Assembly (NCBI GenBank): GCA_913063155.1
Contig: CAJXYU010000002.1
Coordinates: 186,001-250,000 of the forward strand
From: an uncultured Desulfovibrio sp.
GTDB lineage: Bacteria > Desulfobacterota > Desulfovibrionia > Desulfovibrionales > Desulfovibrionaceae
Length of the DNA stretch: 64,000 nt
Reading direction: 5' to 3'
A model generated the notes under the pieces. It ran no database searches. It was given only the letters and a program-made list of their open reading frames with translations, and was not told the DNA's origin. Shown in pieces: positions 38,143-46,632 of the stretch (its first letter is position 1; the number at the start of each line of letters is the position of its first letter). A program made the position numbers and the translations under genes.

Positions 38143-38523
38143 ATGAAAAAAATTGGGCGACGGGAAATGATGAAGGGTGTGTCGTTTGTCGTTGGTGTAT
38201 GTGCTTTCATGTTTTGTATAAGCAATGTGATAGCATATGCCGAACAGGGATTAACCGATAAGACGAATGATTCCGCCGGAAGGATTCGGTTTGTGGAGCA
38301 AAAAAAAACGTTTGATGATGGTTATGGCTTGATGTTCGAATTAATAGCTATGAAACAATATGAAATTCTCGCAAAACCGATAATCGCAGATCTTATGGCA
38401 GAACACACCAAAAACTATTTTGAGGCCCTCATAGAAAAAGGGTTTAGCCGGGAAGAAGCTCTCAAGATAGTCATAGGTATGGGGAGACCCCCCCTTAGTG
38501 CGGGTAGTGGGAAAAATAAATAG
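38143..38523 (+). CDS. orphan small exported protein in an AT-rich patch
   Basis: A 126-residue protein with an N-terminal export signal. The start KKIGRREMMKGVSFVVGVCAF has two arginines and a hydrophobic core, resembling a Tat signal, although a Sec signal is also possible. The mature part is helical and charged (HTKNYFEALIEKGFSREEALKIVIGMG). I do not recognise a family. Base composition is clearly more AT-rich than in neighbouring genes, and so are the 250 bases upstream, which suggests acquisition from elsewhere. ATG 38143 follows GAGGTG. It lies between copies B and C of the duplicated module. Confidence 0.65.
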   Translation: MKKIGRREMMKGVSFVVGVCAFMFCISNVIAYAEQGLTDKTNDSAGRIRFVEQKKTFDDGYGLMFELIAMKQYEILAKPIIADLMAEHTKNYFEALIEKGFSREEALKIVIGMGRPPLSAGSGKNK

Positions 38524-38623
38524 GGAGTAATCCAATTTCAGATTTGTTTTGATACTGATGTTGCCAAGGAAATATAACCTTCCTTGGAAGATGGTTCCCC
38601 TAAATTTCCTGAATTTTCAGCGG

Positions 38624-38660
38624 AAAAGGCCGGTGCGGCATTCTCCTGCACCGGCCTTTT
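38624..38660 (-). terminator. terminator of the C69 dipeptidase gene (copy C)
   Basis: A perfect stem AAAAGGCCGGTGC / GCACCGGCCTTTT with an 11-base loop. This is the presumed parent of the two other copies, because here it is attached to a complete gene. Confidence 0.8.
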
Positions 38661-38666
38661 GTGTCG

Positions 38667-40424
38667 TTATTCCATATCGTATGTGGTCGGGCCGTCCTTG
38701 TAGTTGGTCACGTCCAACCACGTGGAGGGGTAGCCGATTTCGACGGGCATGGTCGACAGCGGCGGGGCGGCGTACCTGCCGTCGGGCAGGTTGATGTAGC
38801 CGTCCGCGTACTTGGCGATGAGCATGTCGCCAAGTTCCCACCACTTGCGCAGGACGTAGTCGGAATTGTCGGCTGCCCGTTTCGCCAGCAGCAGGCGGGC
38901 GGCCTGTTCCGGCGTGCCCCGCACCTTGCAGTCCATCGTGCGCACGAAGTTCATGGATCGGTATTCGAGCTGCCGTTGCAGGGGCAGGATGTCGCTTTTG
39001 GTGGTCAGCTGGAAGTTGAGGCGCGAAAGACTGTTCACATAGTTGAAGGCCCACCACGCGGACGCGCGGTCCAGTTTCTGGGGCGAGCCGGTCCAATATG
39101 CCCTGTTCAGGCCGCGCGCCTTGGCGAAGAACGGGGCGAAGCAACTGGTGTAGGAAACGTCCGGGCCGAACCAGAGTACGCCCTTGGTCAGTTCCGGGGC
39201 ATGGGGCCGCCACTGGCAGACGAATGTATACCCCTGGTAGAAGACCGAAATGGCCCGTTCCCACGCGCCGTACATCTTGACGTTGTCCCCCTTGTCGTTC
39301 TGCGGTCCGTCATAGGGGCCGACAAAACGGTGCGGATCGCCGTAGGGGCCTGCTGCGATTCCCTTGGTCAGGTCGAACTGCGTGCCCTCGTAGTGGTCGC
39401 GGTAGAGCGAGAACACGTCGCGCACTCCCAGCTTGCGCAGTGGAGCCACGGCAAAGGGATACTGCCGGGTATAACCGTCCTTTGCCCACGGACTGAGCCC
39501 GAGGCTGGGGTTGACCCGGTCCTGCACGCGCCAGACGCGGCGCAGGGAGTAATAGGGGTGGTTGTATTCTCCCGGGCTGACCGCCGTCAGCCAGTCCAGT
39601 GCGCCTTTGCCGTTCCAGTACTTGGCGTCCTTGAGCCCCTGCACCAAGTGGCGGGACCAGTAGAAATTCCTGTGCTCCTTGTCCGCGAGGTCCACGTCGC
39701 GGATGCGGAACTCGTTGGCGGCTACGAAGATCATGCCGTCGGGCACCCTCTGGGCCACCCATGCCGAGTGGTGGCGCTTGTTGGGCAGGGCGCACATCTC
39801 GAAGACCCAGGCCTCGTCCTTGTCGGCCACCAAGAGTGTTTCTCCGGTCGAGTAGTAGCCGTATTCATCGATAAGCCCGCCCATGAGCTGGATGGCCTTG
39901 CGGGCCGTCGTGCAGTTCTCCAGGGCGATGCGCGACAGTTCGGAACTGTAGAAGATGCGCAGCGGCCCTTTTTTTCCGTTGTTGTGCTCCGGTTCGTAAT
40001 TTGCCGCGTTGGTGCATTCGCCCATCATCAGGTTGTGCTCGTTCATGATGCCGTAGTTGCCGTCGTAGTAAGCATAGGAAAGGGGCACTTCCTTGCCCAG
40101 AATTTTCCAGATGGCTTTGTAGGGCAGTTCGTAGATGGGCTTGGTGTAGGGCTTTTCCGTGTCGTACCCCGGGCCGCGCTGCGTGGTTGACAGGCGGGGG
40201 TAGCGGTAGTGCTCCGCGAATATCTGGCGTTTGCCCGTCTGCTTGCGGGCCGGGACGTGGATGAGTCTTTGATCGCCCAACTCATCGTCGTCGGAATGAG
40301 CCACCATCATGGAGCCGTCTATGCTCGCTCCCTTGGTGATGATCATGGTGGTGCAGCACAGGGCCGTGCCGGACAGGAAGCAGGTGGCGGTGAACGCCAG
40401 GACAATCCATTGCAAGCCTTTCAT
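38667..40424 (-). CDS. secreted C69-family dipeptidase
   Basis: A 585-residue N-terminal-nucleophile hydrolase. A signal peptide (KGLQWIVLAFTATCFLSGTALC) leads to Cys-Thr-Thr (CTTMIITKGASIDGS). The new N-terminal cysteine after processing would be the nucleophile, as in PepD/C69 enzymes. Family landmarks are MMVAHSDDDELGDQRLIHVPA and GNYGIMNEHNLMMGECTN. It should cleave dipeptides in the periplasm or outside. ATG 40424 has GGAGG upstream; the frame extends further but without support. Its last 15 codons and terminator are the parent of the duplicated module at 35415 and 37803. Confidence 0.9.
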   Translation of the reverse strand: MKGLQWIVLAFTATCFLSGTALCCTTMIITKGASIDGSMMVAHSDDDELGDQRLIHVPARKQTGKRQIFAEHYRYPRLSTTQRGPGYDTEKPYTKPIYELPYKAIWKILGKEVPLSYAYYDGNYGIMNEHNLMMGECTNAANYEPEHNNGKKGPLRIFYSSELSRIALENCTTARKAIQLMGGLIDEYGYYSTGETLLVADKDEAWVFEMCALPNKRHHSAWVAQRVPDGMIFVAANEFRIRDVDLADKEHRNFYWSRHLVQGLKDAKYWNGKGALDWLTAVSPGEYNHPYYSLRRVWRVQDRVNPSLGLSPWAKDGYTRQYPFAVAPLRKLGVRDVFSLYRDHYEGTQFDLTKGIAAGPYGDPHRFVGPYDGPQNDKGDNVKMYGAWERAISVFYQGYTFVCQWRPHAPELTKGVLWFGPDVSYTSCFAPFFAKARGLNRAYWTGSPQKLDRASAWWAFNYVNSLSRLNFQLTTKSDILPLQRQLEYRSMNFVRTMDCKVRGTPEQAARLLLAKRAADNSDYVLRKWWELGDMLIAKYADGYINLPDGRYAAPPLSTMPVEIGYPSTWLDVTNYKDGPTTYDME

Positions 40425-40566
40425 GGTTTCCTCCGCGTCTGGATATGGATGAACGTACGGAAAGGAATATAGTTTTTTGGCAGGGATAGGTGCATTATTA
40501 TTTGAATGAATCATACCGGAATCGGACAAACTTGCTCTTCCGGCGACTTGGTGACATGGTGCGCCC

Positions 40567-41622
40567 ATGATTTCAGGAAGCGAAACCATTGCGGTGGGTG
40601 TCAGCGGCGGCATGGACAGCCTGCTGGCCCTGTGCCTGCTCAAGGAACAGGGGCGGGACATCCTTGCCGTACATGGTCACATGCTGCCCCCAGGCCCTGG
40701 TTGGGACATGGTGCGTGAGGGGCTGGAACGTAATTGCGCCAAATTGGACGTGCCGTTCCACGCCTTGGACTTGCACGAGGAATTTCAGCGCTGCGTGGTG
40801 GAACGCTTTGCCGAGGATTACAAGGCTGGGCTGACCCCCAACCCTTGCGCCGTCTGCAACCCGCTGATCAAGTTCGGCCTTCTGTTTGACCGCGTCCGGG
40901 AACTGGGAGCCGGGGAAATCGCCACCGGCCATTACGTGAATCTGGAGGAGCGCGGCGAGTACGGTCGTCTGCTGGTGCGGGGCGAGGACCGCTCCAAGGA
41001 TCAGAGCTATTTTCTTTCCCTGGTCCCCCTCGAAAGGTTGCGCAAGGCGCATTTCCCCCTGGCCAGGACCTACAAGAAGGATGTCATGGACATTCTCGCC
41101 GGATACGGACTGGAGCCGCCGCTGCCCAAGGAGAGTCAGGAAATCTGCTTCATTCCGGACGATGATTACCAAGCCTTTCTGGATAAACGGGGCGGCATGC
41201 CCGGTCCCGGACCCATCGTGTTGGCCGACGGCTCCCAGGTGGGCAGGCACAGGGGGCTGTGGCGGCATACCCAGGGACAGCGGCGCGGCCTGGGTATCGC
41301 CTGGAAGGAGCCGCTCTACGTCCTGGATAAGGATGTCGGGAGCAATGCCCTCATTGTCGGTCCCAAGGCCGATCTTGCCTCAAAAGGGTGTGTGGTTCGC
41401 GATGTGAATTACATGGTCGAACCGGGAAAATGGCCCGAGGTGGTTCAGGTTCAGACCCGCTACCGCCAGCAGGCCAAGCCGAGCCGTTTCACCGTGGAGG
41501 GCGGCAAGCTCATGCTGCATTTCATCGAGTCGCATGCAAGACCCACTCCCGGCCAGGTGGCGGCGGTGTATACGGACGACGGAGCCGTGCTCGGCGGCGG
41601 GGTCATCGAAGGGCCGTTGTAG
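40567..41622 (+). CDS. mnmA: tRNA 2-thiouridylase
   Basis: A 351-residue enzyme that thiolates uridine 34 of tRNAs for Lys, Glu and Gln. The PP-loop is SGGMDS at 13-18, with Met where most MnmA have Val. Catalytic cysteines are Cys97 in TPNPCAVCNPLIKFG, with an extra Cys94 nearby, and Cys194 in SQEICFIPDDDY. HTQGQRRGLGIA and the C-terminal beta-barrel are present. It is divergent from the dipeptidase gene. Sulfur donor genes are not adjacent. Confidence 0.93.
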   Translation: MISGSETIAVGVSGGMDSLLALCLLKEQGRDILAVHGHMLPPGPGWDMVREGLERNCAKLDVPFHALDLHEEFQRCVVERFAEDYKAGLTPNPCAVCNPLIKFGLLFDRVRELGAGEIATGHYVNLEERGEYGRLLVRGEDRSKDQSYFLSLVPLERLRKAHFPLARTYKKDVMDILAGYGLEPPLPKESQEICFIPDDDYQAFLDKRGGMPGPGPIVLADGSQVGRHRGLWRHTQGQRRGLGIAWKEPLYVLDKDVGSNALIVGPKADLASKGCVVRDVNYMVEPGKWPEVVQVQTRYRQQAKPSRFTVEGGKLMLHFIESHARPTPGQVAAVYTDDGAVLGGGVIEGPL

Positions 41623-41633
41623 CGTGCTCCGGA

Positions 41634-42140
41634 TCAGCGGAACCAGAGCAGGTCTTCCCTTTTTTCCCTGAGATACTGGTTGTAGGCCTCCCCCCGAATG
41701 CGCTTCATGGTGCTGAATATTTCCTGTGCGCTCAGGTGGGGACGTTTGCGCAGATAGCCGGCCCACCAGGTAATTTCGCTGGCCACGTGGTTTCGCCATG
41801 GGTCGCGGAATTTGGCCAGTGTGTCGAAGCCTTCGTTCCGGTGGTCCATTCCGATGAGCGATAGTCCCAGGAAATAGACCGCGTCCGGATTACCCGGATA
41901 GGCCTTCAGGGTTTTTCGGAAGGTGTCTGCAGCCTCCGCGTATTTTCCGGCCTTGAACAGGCGCAGTCCTTCCCGGTTGTTCTGGTAGGCCCTGCCCGGG
42001 CCGCTGTAGAGAAAGTCGTTGTGGGCGCTGACCATGACGGCGCCGGAGCCATAGCCCATACCGACGCCTGCCGAGGAAACCGTGCAGGCCGAAGACGCGG
42101 CCAGCAGGATGAACAGGAAAAAAGGTGTTGATTTGTGCAT
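41634..42140 (-). CDS. TPR-containing exported protein (probable lipoprotein), paralog 1
   Basis: A 168-residue protein with a signal peptide and a possible lipobox (SSAC at 15-19). A Gly/Ser-rich stretch follows, then a tetratricopeptide-type segment (GLRLFKAGKYAEAADTFRKTLKAYPGNPDAVYFLGLSL). The C-terminal pattern LRKRPHLSAQEIFSTMKRIRGEA is shared with the next gene upstream (ERLRKRPDLDSDTIIAQMRQAMRKG), so the two are tandem paralogs on one transcript. Such proteins usually serve as envelope scaffolds; no specific role is evident. Confidence 0.7.
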   Translation of the reverse strand: MHKSTPFFLFILLAASSACTVSSAGVGMGYGSGAVMVSAHNDFLYSGPGRAYQNNREGLRLFKAGKYAEAADTFRKTLKAYPGNPDAVYFLGLSLIGMDHRNEGFDTLAKFRDPWRNHVASEITWWAGYLRKRPHLSAQEIFSTMKRIRGEAYNQYLREKREDLLWFR

Positions 42141-42182
42141 CTTCTTGACCCCAAAGGGTTAAATGGGTAGCTCCCTTGCAGT

Positions 42183-42680
42183 TCATTGCCAGTGGTCCAG
42201 ACGCCGGTCCCTTCGGTCTTCGGCTTCCTGACCCTTACGCATGGCCTGCCGCATCTGGGCGATGATCGTATCGCTATCCAGATCCGGGCGTTTGCGCAAC
42301 CGTTCGGCATTTTCGTGAACGGCTTTGGTCAGATACAGGCCGCCGGGAACTTTGTATTCAAGCAGGGTGGCGAAGCCCGCCTCCCTTTTGCCCAGGGCGA
42401 TTCGGGTCAATCCCAGGTAAAAGGTGGCCACGGGCTCGTCACTGCTCAGGGCTCGCGTCTCGGCGTAGAGTGCTTCGGCCTTTTCGTACTTTTTCATTTC
42501 GAAGTAGGCCCGGCCGAGTTTGTTGCGCAACAGGATGGACTCGGGATTTTGCCTGAGAGCCTCTTCATAGTAAACAGCGGCCTCTTGGTAATCTCCCAGC
42601 GTCATGGCATACTGAGCCCGCTGCGGCGCACCGCAGGCCGTCAGCAAAATCAGGACCAGGTACAGGACGGCTCGTTTCAT
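42183..42680 (-). CDS. TPR-containing lipoprotein, paralog 2
   Basis: A 165-residue lipoprotein with lipobox LTAC at about residue 16. At least two tetratricopeptide-like repeats (QEAAVYYEEALRQNPESILLRNKLGRAYFEMKKYEKAEALYAETR) are followed by a basic tail. It shares its C-terminal pattern with the downstream paralog. ATG 42680 follows AAGGTG. It is divergent from mtaB, with 61 bases between the two starts. A periplasmic scaffold role is inferred. Confidence 0.75.
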   Translation of the reverse strand: MKRAVLYLVLILLTACGAPQRAQYAMTLGDYQEAAVYYEEALRQNPESILLRNKLGRAYFEMKKYEKAEALYAETRALSSDEPVATFYLGLTRIALGKREAGFATLLEYKVPGGLYLTKAVHENAERLRKRPDLDSDTIIAQMRQAMRKGQEAEDRRDRRLDHWQ

Positions 42681-42741
42681 CGCTTCACCTTTTTTATAGA
42701 GGACCGGTCCGGAAAGCCGGGATACACAGTTACTATACGTC

Positions 42742-44031
42742 ATGAGATTTTTTACCGCCACCCTCGGGTGCAAGATCAATCAATATGAAACCAGGGCCAT
42801 TGCCGAAGCCTGGGCCGGGAAGGCCGGGTCGGACGCCGTGGAAACTCTGGATCCCTTGGGCGCCGACCTTATTCTGATCAATTCCTGTGCGGTCACGGCC
42901 AATGCCGTGCGCGACCTGCGTCAGGCCGTGCGCAAGCATCATCGGGACAATCCCGGAGCCGAGATCGTCATCACCGGTTGTGCGGCCCAGATCATACCCG
43001 AGGAGCTTGCCGAACTGCCCGGCGTGGTGCGTGTCATTCCCCAGGAAGCGAAATCCGGTCTGCTGGAAAGCCCCGCTTCCGAGGGCGGGAGGTCAGCCAC
43101 TGCCTTTGCGCCGTTCAAGATCAGCGGTTATCATCGCTCTCGGCCTGTGGTGAAGGTGCAGGACGGTTGTTCACATGGCTGCACCTTCTGCATCGTGCCT
43201 CTGGCCCGGGGCAAAAGCGTCAGCCGCCCGGTGGCCGAGATCGTGGCCGAGGTGCGTCGACTGCTGGACGCCGGGTTTCGGGAAATGATTCTTTCGGGGG
43301 TGAACCTGCGCCAGTTCGGCCGGGACCTGGACGGCAAGCCCAATTTTTGGGACGTGGTCGGCGGACTGGAAAAGGAATTTGCCGCGGAGTGGGCCGGAAA
43401 GGCTCGTTTTCGCATCTCCTCCCTGGAACCGGGCCAGCTGGATGCACAGGCACTGGATGTGCTCGGCAATTCCAGGTTGGTCTGTCCGCAGTTGCATCTT
43501 TCCCTGCAAAGCGGCGATCATGACGTTCTCAAACGTATGGGGCGCGGGCATTACAACCCGGAGCAAGCCCTGGAGTTCTGCTGCGAGCTGCGAGCCTGCT
43601 GGGCCGAATTCGGGCTGGGGGCAGACCTGTTGGTGGGGTTCCCGGGCGAAACGGACGAGGAGTTCGAGAACACCATGAAATTCTGCGCGGAATTGCCTCT
43701 GACCTACGGGCATGTGTTTCCGTATTCACGACGGCCCGGCACCAGGGCCGCCACCATGCCGGACCAATTGCCTCCACAGGTCAGGAAGGAGCGCGCCGCC
43801 CGGCTGCGCACGCTCGTCAACGGCAAGAAAAAGGATTTTTTGCAGAAGCTTCTGAACATGGAAGAGCTTTTCGTGCTGGTGCAGGACGAAACCGGCAAGG
43901 GCGTGAGCGAATACTACGCCGCCTGTCGCTTGACCGAGGGGCTGGACAGGCTGTCTTCCAAATCCCTGGTTCGCTGCCGACCGTTGCGCCTTGGAAAACA
44001 GGACGTCATCGAGTGTGCATCGATGGATTGA
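42742..44031 (+). CDS. mtaB: tRNA t6A37 methylthiotransferase (MtaB type)
   Basis: A 429-residue radical-SAM enzyme that converts t6A37 to ms2t6A37 in tRNA. The N-terminal domain has the auxiliary cluster cysteines (FFTATLGCKINQYE, INSCAVT, ITGCAAQ). The radical SAM CxxxCxxC motif is CSHGCTFC near residue 143. The C-terminal part carries a short RNA-contacting segment rather than a fully typical TRAM domain. LGCKINQYE favours MtaB over MiaB and RimO. Confidence 0.92.
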   Translation: MRFFTATLGCKINQYETRAIAEAWAGKAGSDAVETLDPLGADLILINSCAVTANAVRDLRQAVRKHHRDNPGAEIVITGCAAQIIPEELAELPGVVRVIPQEAKSGLLESPASEGGRSATAFAPFKISGYHRSRPVVKVQDGCSHGCTFCIVPLARGKSVSRPVAEIVAEVRRLLDAGFREMILSGVNLRQFGRDLDGKPNFWDVVGGLEKEFAAEWAGKARFRISSLEPGQLDAQALDVLGNSRLVCPQLHLSLQSGDHDVLKRMGRGHYNPEQALEFCCELRACWAEFGLGADLLVGFPGETDEEFENTMKFCAELPLTYGHVFPYSRRPGTRAATMPDQLPPQVRKERAARLRTLVNGKKKDFLQKLLNMEELFVLVQDETGKGVSEYYAACRLTEGLDRLSSKSLVRCRPLRLGKQDVIECASMD

Positions 44032-44121
44032 ACCTACTGATTCATAAAGAATTTCTTCGGAGGCTGACAAAGAGCCCAGCCTCGTATACAAAACAGGTCA
44101 AGAAAAGAAAGGATACACCCT

Positions 44122-45003
44122 ATGCCAGTAAGTATGACCGGTTATGGTCGATTTGAGACAAATGAGGATAGCTGGGCCCATGTTTGGGAGATTCGCAGCG
44201 TCAACGGCCGTTTTCTGGACGTGAAATGGCGATTGCCCCATGCGGTCCGTTCGCTGGAGAACGGCTGGGAAAAGGTGGTGCGCACCTACGCATCCCGGGG
44301 CCGTGTGGATATTTCCCTGAATCTTGAAATGCTCAGCGCCGAAGTGCTCGGCGTGACCTTCAACGAACCGCTGGCCAAGGCCATGATCCGGCAGATGCAG
44401 GAACTGGCCGACCAGTACGACGATTCCTACTCCCCGGACTTCAACAAGATGCTCGGCATGTCCTCCCTGTGGCGGGATGACAGCAGCGAGCCGGAACCGG
44501 GTCTGGCCAAGAGCCTGACGAATGGACTGAAAGGCGCGCTTAGAAACTGGAAGGAATCCCGCAAAGTGGAAGGGCGGGACATGACCAGGGATCTGCTGGA
44601 GCGTGTCGCCCATCTGCGCGTTCTTTCCGAAAAGATCGCGGTCCGCATTCCGCAGGTTCTGGATATCAAACGCGATGCATTGCGCGATCGCATCCGTGAG
44701 ATGATGGAATCCGTGGGAGCGGAATACAACGAGGACCGCATGCTGCAGGAAATCGCCATTCTTACGGACAAGCTCGACGTGTCCGAGGAACTGACTCGTC
44801 TGGCGACGCACCTGAACCGTCTGGAGGAGGTGCTGGGCAAGGACAAGGATGCAGGCAAGAAGCTTGATTTTCTCCTGCAGGAAACCTTCCGCGAGATCAA
44901 CACCTGCGGCAACAAGGCCCAGGATACCGAGGTCAGCGGACTGGTGGTGGACTTCAAGGCTGAACTGGAAAAATGCCGCGAGCAGGTACAGAACATAGAG
45001 TAG
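44122..45003 (+). CDS. yicC: YicC-family endoribonuclease
   Basis: A 293-residue protein of the YicC/YloC family. It has the N-terminal block SMTGYGRF and the region WEIRSVNGRFLDVKWRLPHAVRSLE, plus the C-terminal DUF1732 with DFLLQETFREINTCGNKAQDTEVSGLVVDFKAELEKCREQVQNIE. Members act in RNA turnover in E. coli. The gene opens a tight operon with remA and gmk, an arrangement common in many bacteria. Confidence 0.93.
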   Translation: MPVSMTGYGRFETNEDSWAHVWEIRSVNGRFLDVKWRLPHAVRSLENGWEKVVRTYASRGRVDISLNLEMLSAEVLGVTFNEPLAKAMIRQMQELADQYDDSYSPDFNKMLGMSSLWRDDSSEPEPGLAKSLTNGLKGALRNWKESRKVEGRDMTRDLLERVAHLRVLSEKIAVRIPQVLDIKRDALRDRIREMMESVGAEYNEDRMLQEIAILTDKLDVSEELTRLATHLNRLEEVLGKDKDAGKKLDFLLQETFREINTCGNKAQDTEVSGLVVDFKAELEKCREQVQNIE

Positions 45004-45012
45004 GAGCTTCCC

Positions 45013-45267
45013 ATGCAGAAACAAGGACTTCTCAATATTGGTTTCGGCAACTTCGTGGTCAGCGGTCGGGTCGTGACCATCGTCAATCCCACATCCGCCC
45101 CCATGCGCAGGCTTCGCGAAGACGCCCGGCAGGAAGGCAGGCTCATAGACGCCACCCAGGGCCGCAAGACCAGGGCCATCATAGTCACCGACTCCAACCA
45201 CGTCATCCTGTCGGCCATTCAGGCTGAAACCATCGGTCAACGTTTCAGCTCGGATGAGGGAGAATAA
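45013..45267 (+). CDS. RemA-like regulatory protein (DUF370)
   Basis: An 84-residue protein with the DUF370 pattern [64 protein letters not shown]. The Bacillus member RemA is a DNA-binding activator of matrix genes; the role in Gram-negatives is unknown. The gene lies nine bases after yicC and overlaps gmk by one base (TAATG), the classical yicC-DUF370-gmk order. Confidence 0.9.
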   Translation: MQKQGLLNIGFGNFVVSGRVVTIVNPTSAPMRRLREDARQEGRLIDATQGRKTRAIIVTDSNHVILSAIQAETIGQRFSSDEGE

Positions 45268-45908
45268 TGGAGGATACCGAAAAATATCCCCGACAAGGGC
45301 TGATCATGGTGGTCTGCGCCCCCAGCGGCACGGGAAAATCCACCCTGATCAGCCGATTGCGTGAGGAAATTTCCAACTTCGGTTTTTCCATTTCCTATAC
45401 CACACGCGCCCCGCGCGGCCAGGAGCGGGACGGCCGCGAGTATCATTTCGTGAGCCGGGACAAGTTCATCGCCATGCGGTCCCGCGGCGAGTTCGCCGAG
45501 TGGGCCGAGGTCCACGGCAATTTCTACGGCACTGCCATCAAACCCATTCACGACATGCTCGGAGAGGGCAAGGACATCCTTTTCGACATCGACGTGCAAG
45601 GCGCCTTGCAGTTGCGCAAAGCCTTTCCCAACGGCGTGTTCGTCTATCTGCTGCCCCCGTCCAAGGTGGAGTTGGAACGTCGCCTTCGAGGCAGGGGCAC
45701 CGATTCCGAGGAAACCATCGTCAAGCGCATGGATAACGCCCTCGGCGAGTTGAAGCAGGCCCATGAGTTCGACTACTGGATCGTCAACGACGACCTGGGC
45801 GTCGCCTTCGAGCAACTCAAGGCCGTCTATTACGCGGGCTGTACCAAACCCGGCTTGCGTCCGGAAATGGTCGCCGACATGATCAACACTTGGAGGGACG
45901 ATGTCTGA
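45267..45908 (+). CDS. gmk: guanylate kinase
   Basis: A 213-residue kinase that phosphorylates GMP to GDP. The P-loop is APSGTGKST near residues 15-23. The GMP-binding segment is SYTTRAPRGQERDGREYHFV, with EWAEVHGNFYGT downstream. The lid arginines lie in LERRLRGRGTDSEETIVKRM. The length is typical. It overlaps the DUF370 gene by one base and pyrF by eight. Confidence 0.96.
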   Translation: MEDTEKYPRQGLIMVVCAPSGTGKSTLISRLREEISNFGFSISYTTRAPRGQERDGREYHFVSRDKFIAMRSRGEFAEWAEVHGNFYGTAIKPIHDMLGEGKDILFDIDVQGALQLRKAFPNGVFVYLLPPSKVELERRLRGRGTDSEETIVKRMDNALGELKQAHEFDYWIVNDDLGVAFEQLKAVYYAGCTKPGLRPEMVADMINTWRDDV

Positions 45909-46614
45909 GTTGGTCATAGCCCTGGATTACCCCGATGCGTCCGGCGCCATGGACATGGCCGGGAAACTGGCCGGCGTCGTGCCCTGGGTCAAGGTGGGCC
46001 TGGAGTTGTTTACCGCCGAGGGCCCCCCTATGGTCACCGATCTCAAGGAGATGGGCTTCAAGGTTTTCCTGGATCTCAAGTTCCACGACATTCCCAACAC
46101 CGTGAAGGGCGCTGTCCGTTCCGCCACCCGCCTGGGTGCGGACATGGTTAACATTCACGCCATAGGCGGTCGTCGCATGGCCGAGGGCGCACTGGAAGGA
46201 CGCGACCAGGGAACTGCGCCCGGACAACAGCCGCCCATTTTGTTGGCGGTCACGGTGCTTACCAGCGTGGGCAAGGGCGACATTCCTTTGGAAAACGCTC
46301 CCGAGCCTGGGGATTTGGCGCTTGACCTGGCTGTCAAAGCCGAGCAGTATGGCCTGAGTGGAGTGGTCTGCTCGGCCCTGGAAACAGAGCGGATCAAGGG
46401 CCGTTGCGGCAATGATTTCTATTGTCTGACCCCCGGGATCAGGCCCGTTGATAAGGGTGCCGCCGTGGGCGCTGACGACCAGCGGCGGGTGGTGACCCCG
46501 GCGCAGGCGGTCCGTTTCGGGTCGGACTTTCTGGTGGTCGGCAGGCCGGTCACGGGCGCGACCGACCCGAAGCAGGCGGCTCGACTGATCATGGATGAAA
46601 TGCTGCAGGCCTAG
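45901..46614 (+). CDS. pyrF: orotidine-5'-phosphate decarboxylase
   Basis: A 237-residue enzyme for the last step of de novo UMP synthesis. The catalytic Asp/Lys array is VFLDLKFHDIPNTV near residues 55-68, with the phosphate-binding TPGIRP near 178 and the C-terminal VGRPVTGATDP. It begins with LVIALDYPDA, typical of the family. Overlaps gmk by eight bases. Confidence 0.96.
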   Translation: MSELVIALDYPDASGAMDMAGKLAGVVPWVKVGLELFTAEGPPMVTDLKEMGFKVFLDLKFHDIPNTVKGAVRSATRLGADMVNIHAIGGRRMAEGALEGRDQGTAPGQQPPILLAVTVLTSVGKGDIPLENAPEPGDLALDLAVKAEQYGLSGVVCSALETERIKGRCGNDFYCLTPGIRPVDKGAAVGADDQRRVVTPAQAVRFGSDFLVVGRPVTGATDPKQAARLIMDEMLQA

Positions 46615-46632
46615 CCAATCGAGTGAGGACAT

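Noticed and set aside
35341..38666. Insertion sequence or prophage origin of the exporter/regulator segment
   Set aside because: No transposase, integrase, tRNA target or clean terminal inverted repeats with target duplications were found; duplication of a host 3' end explains the boundaries better.
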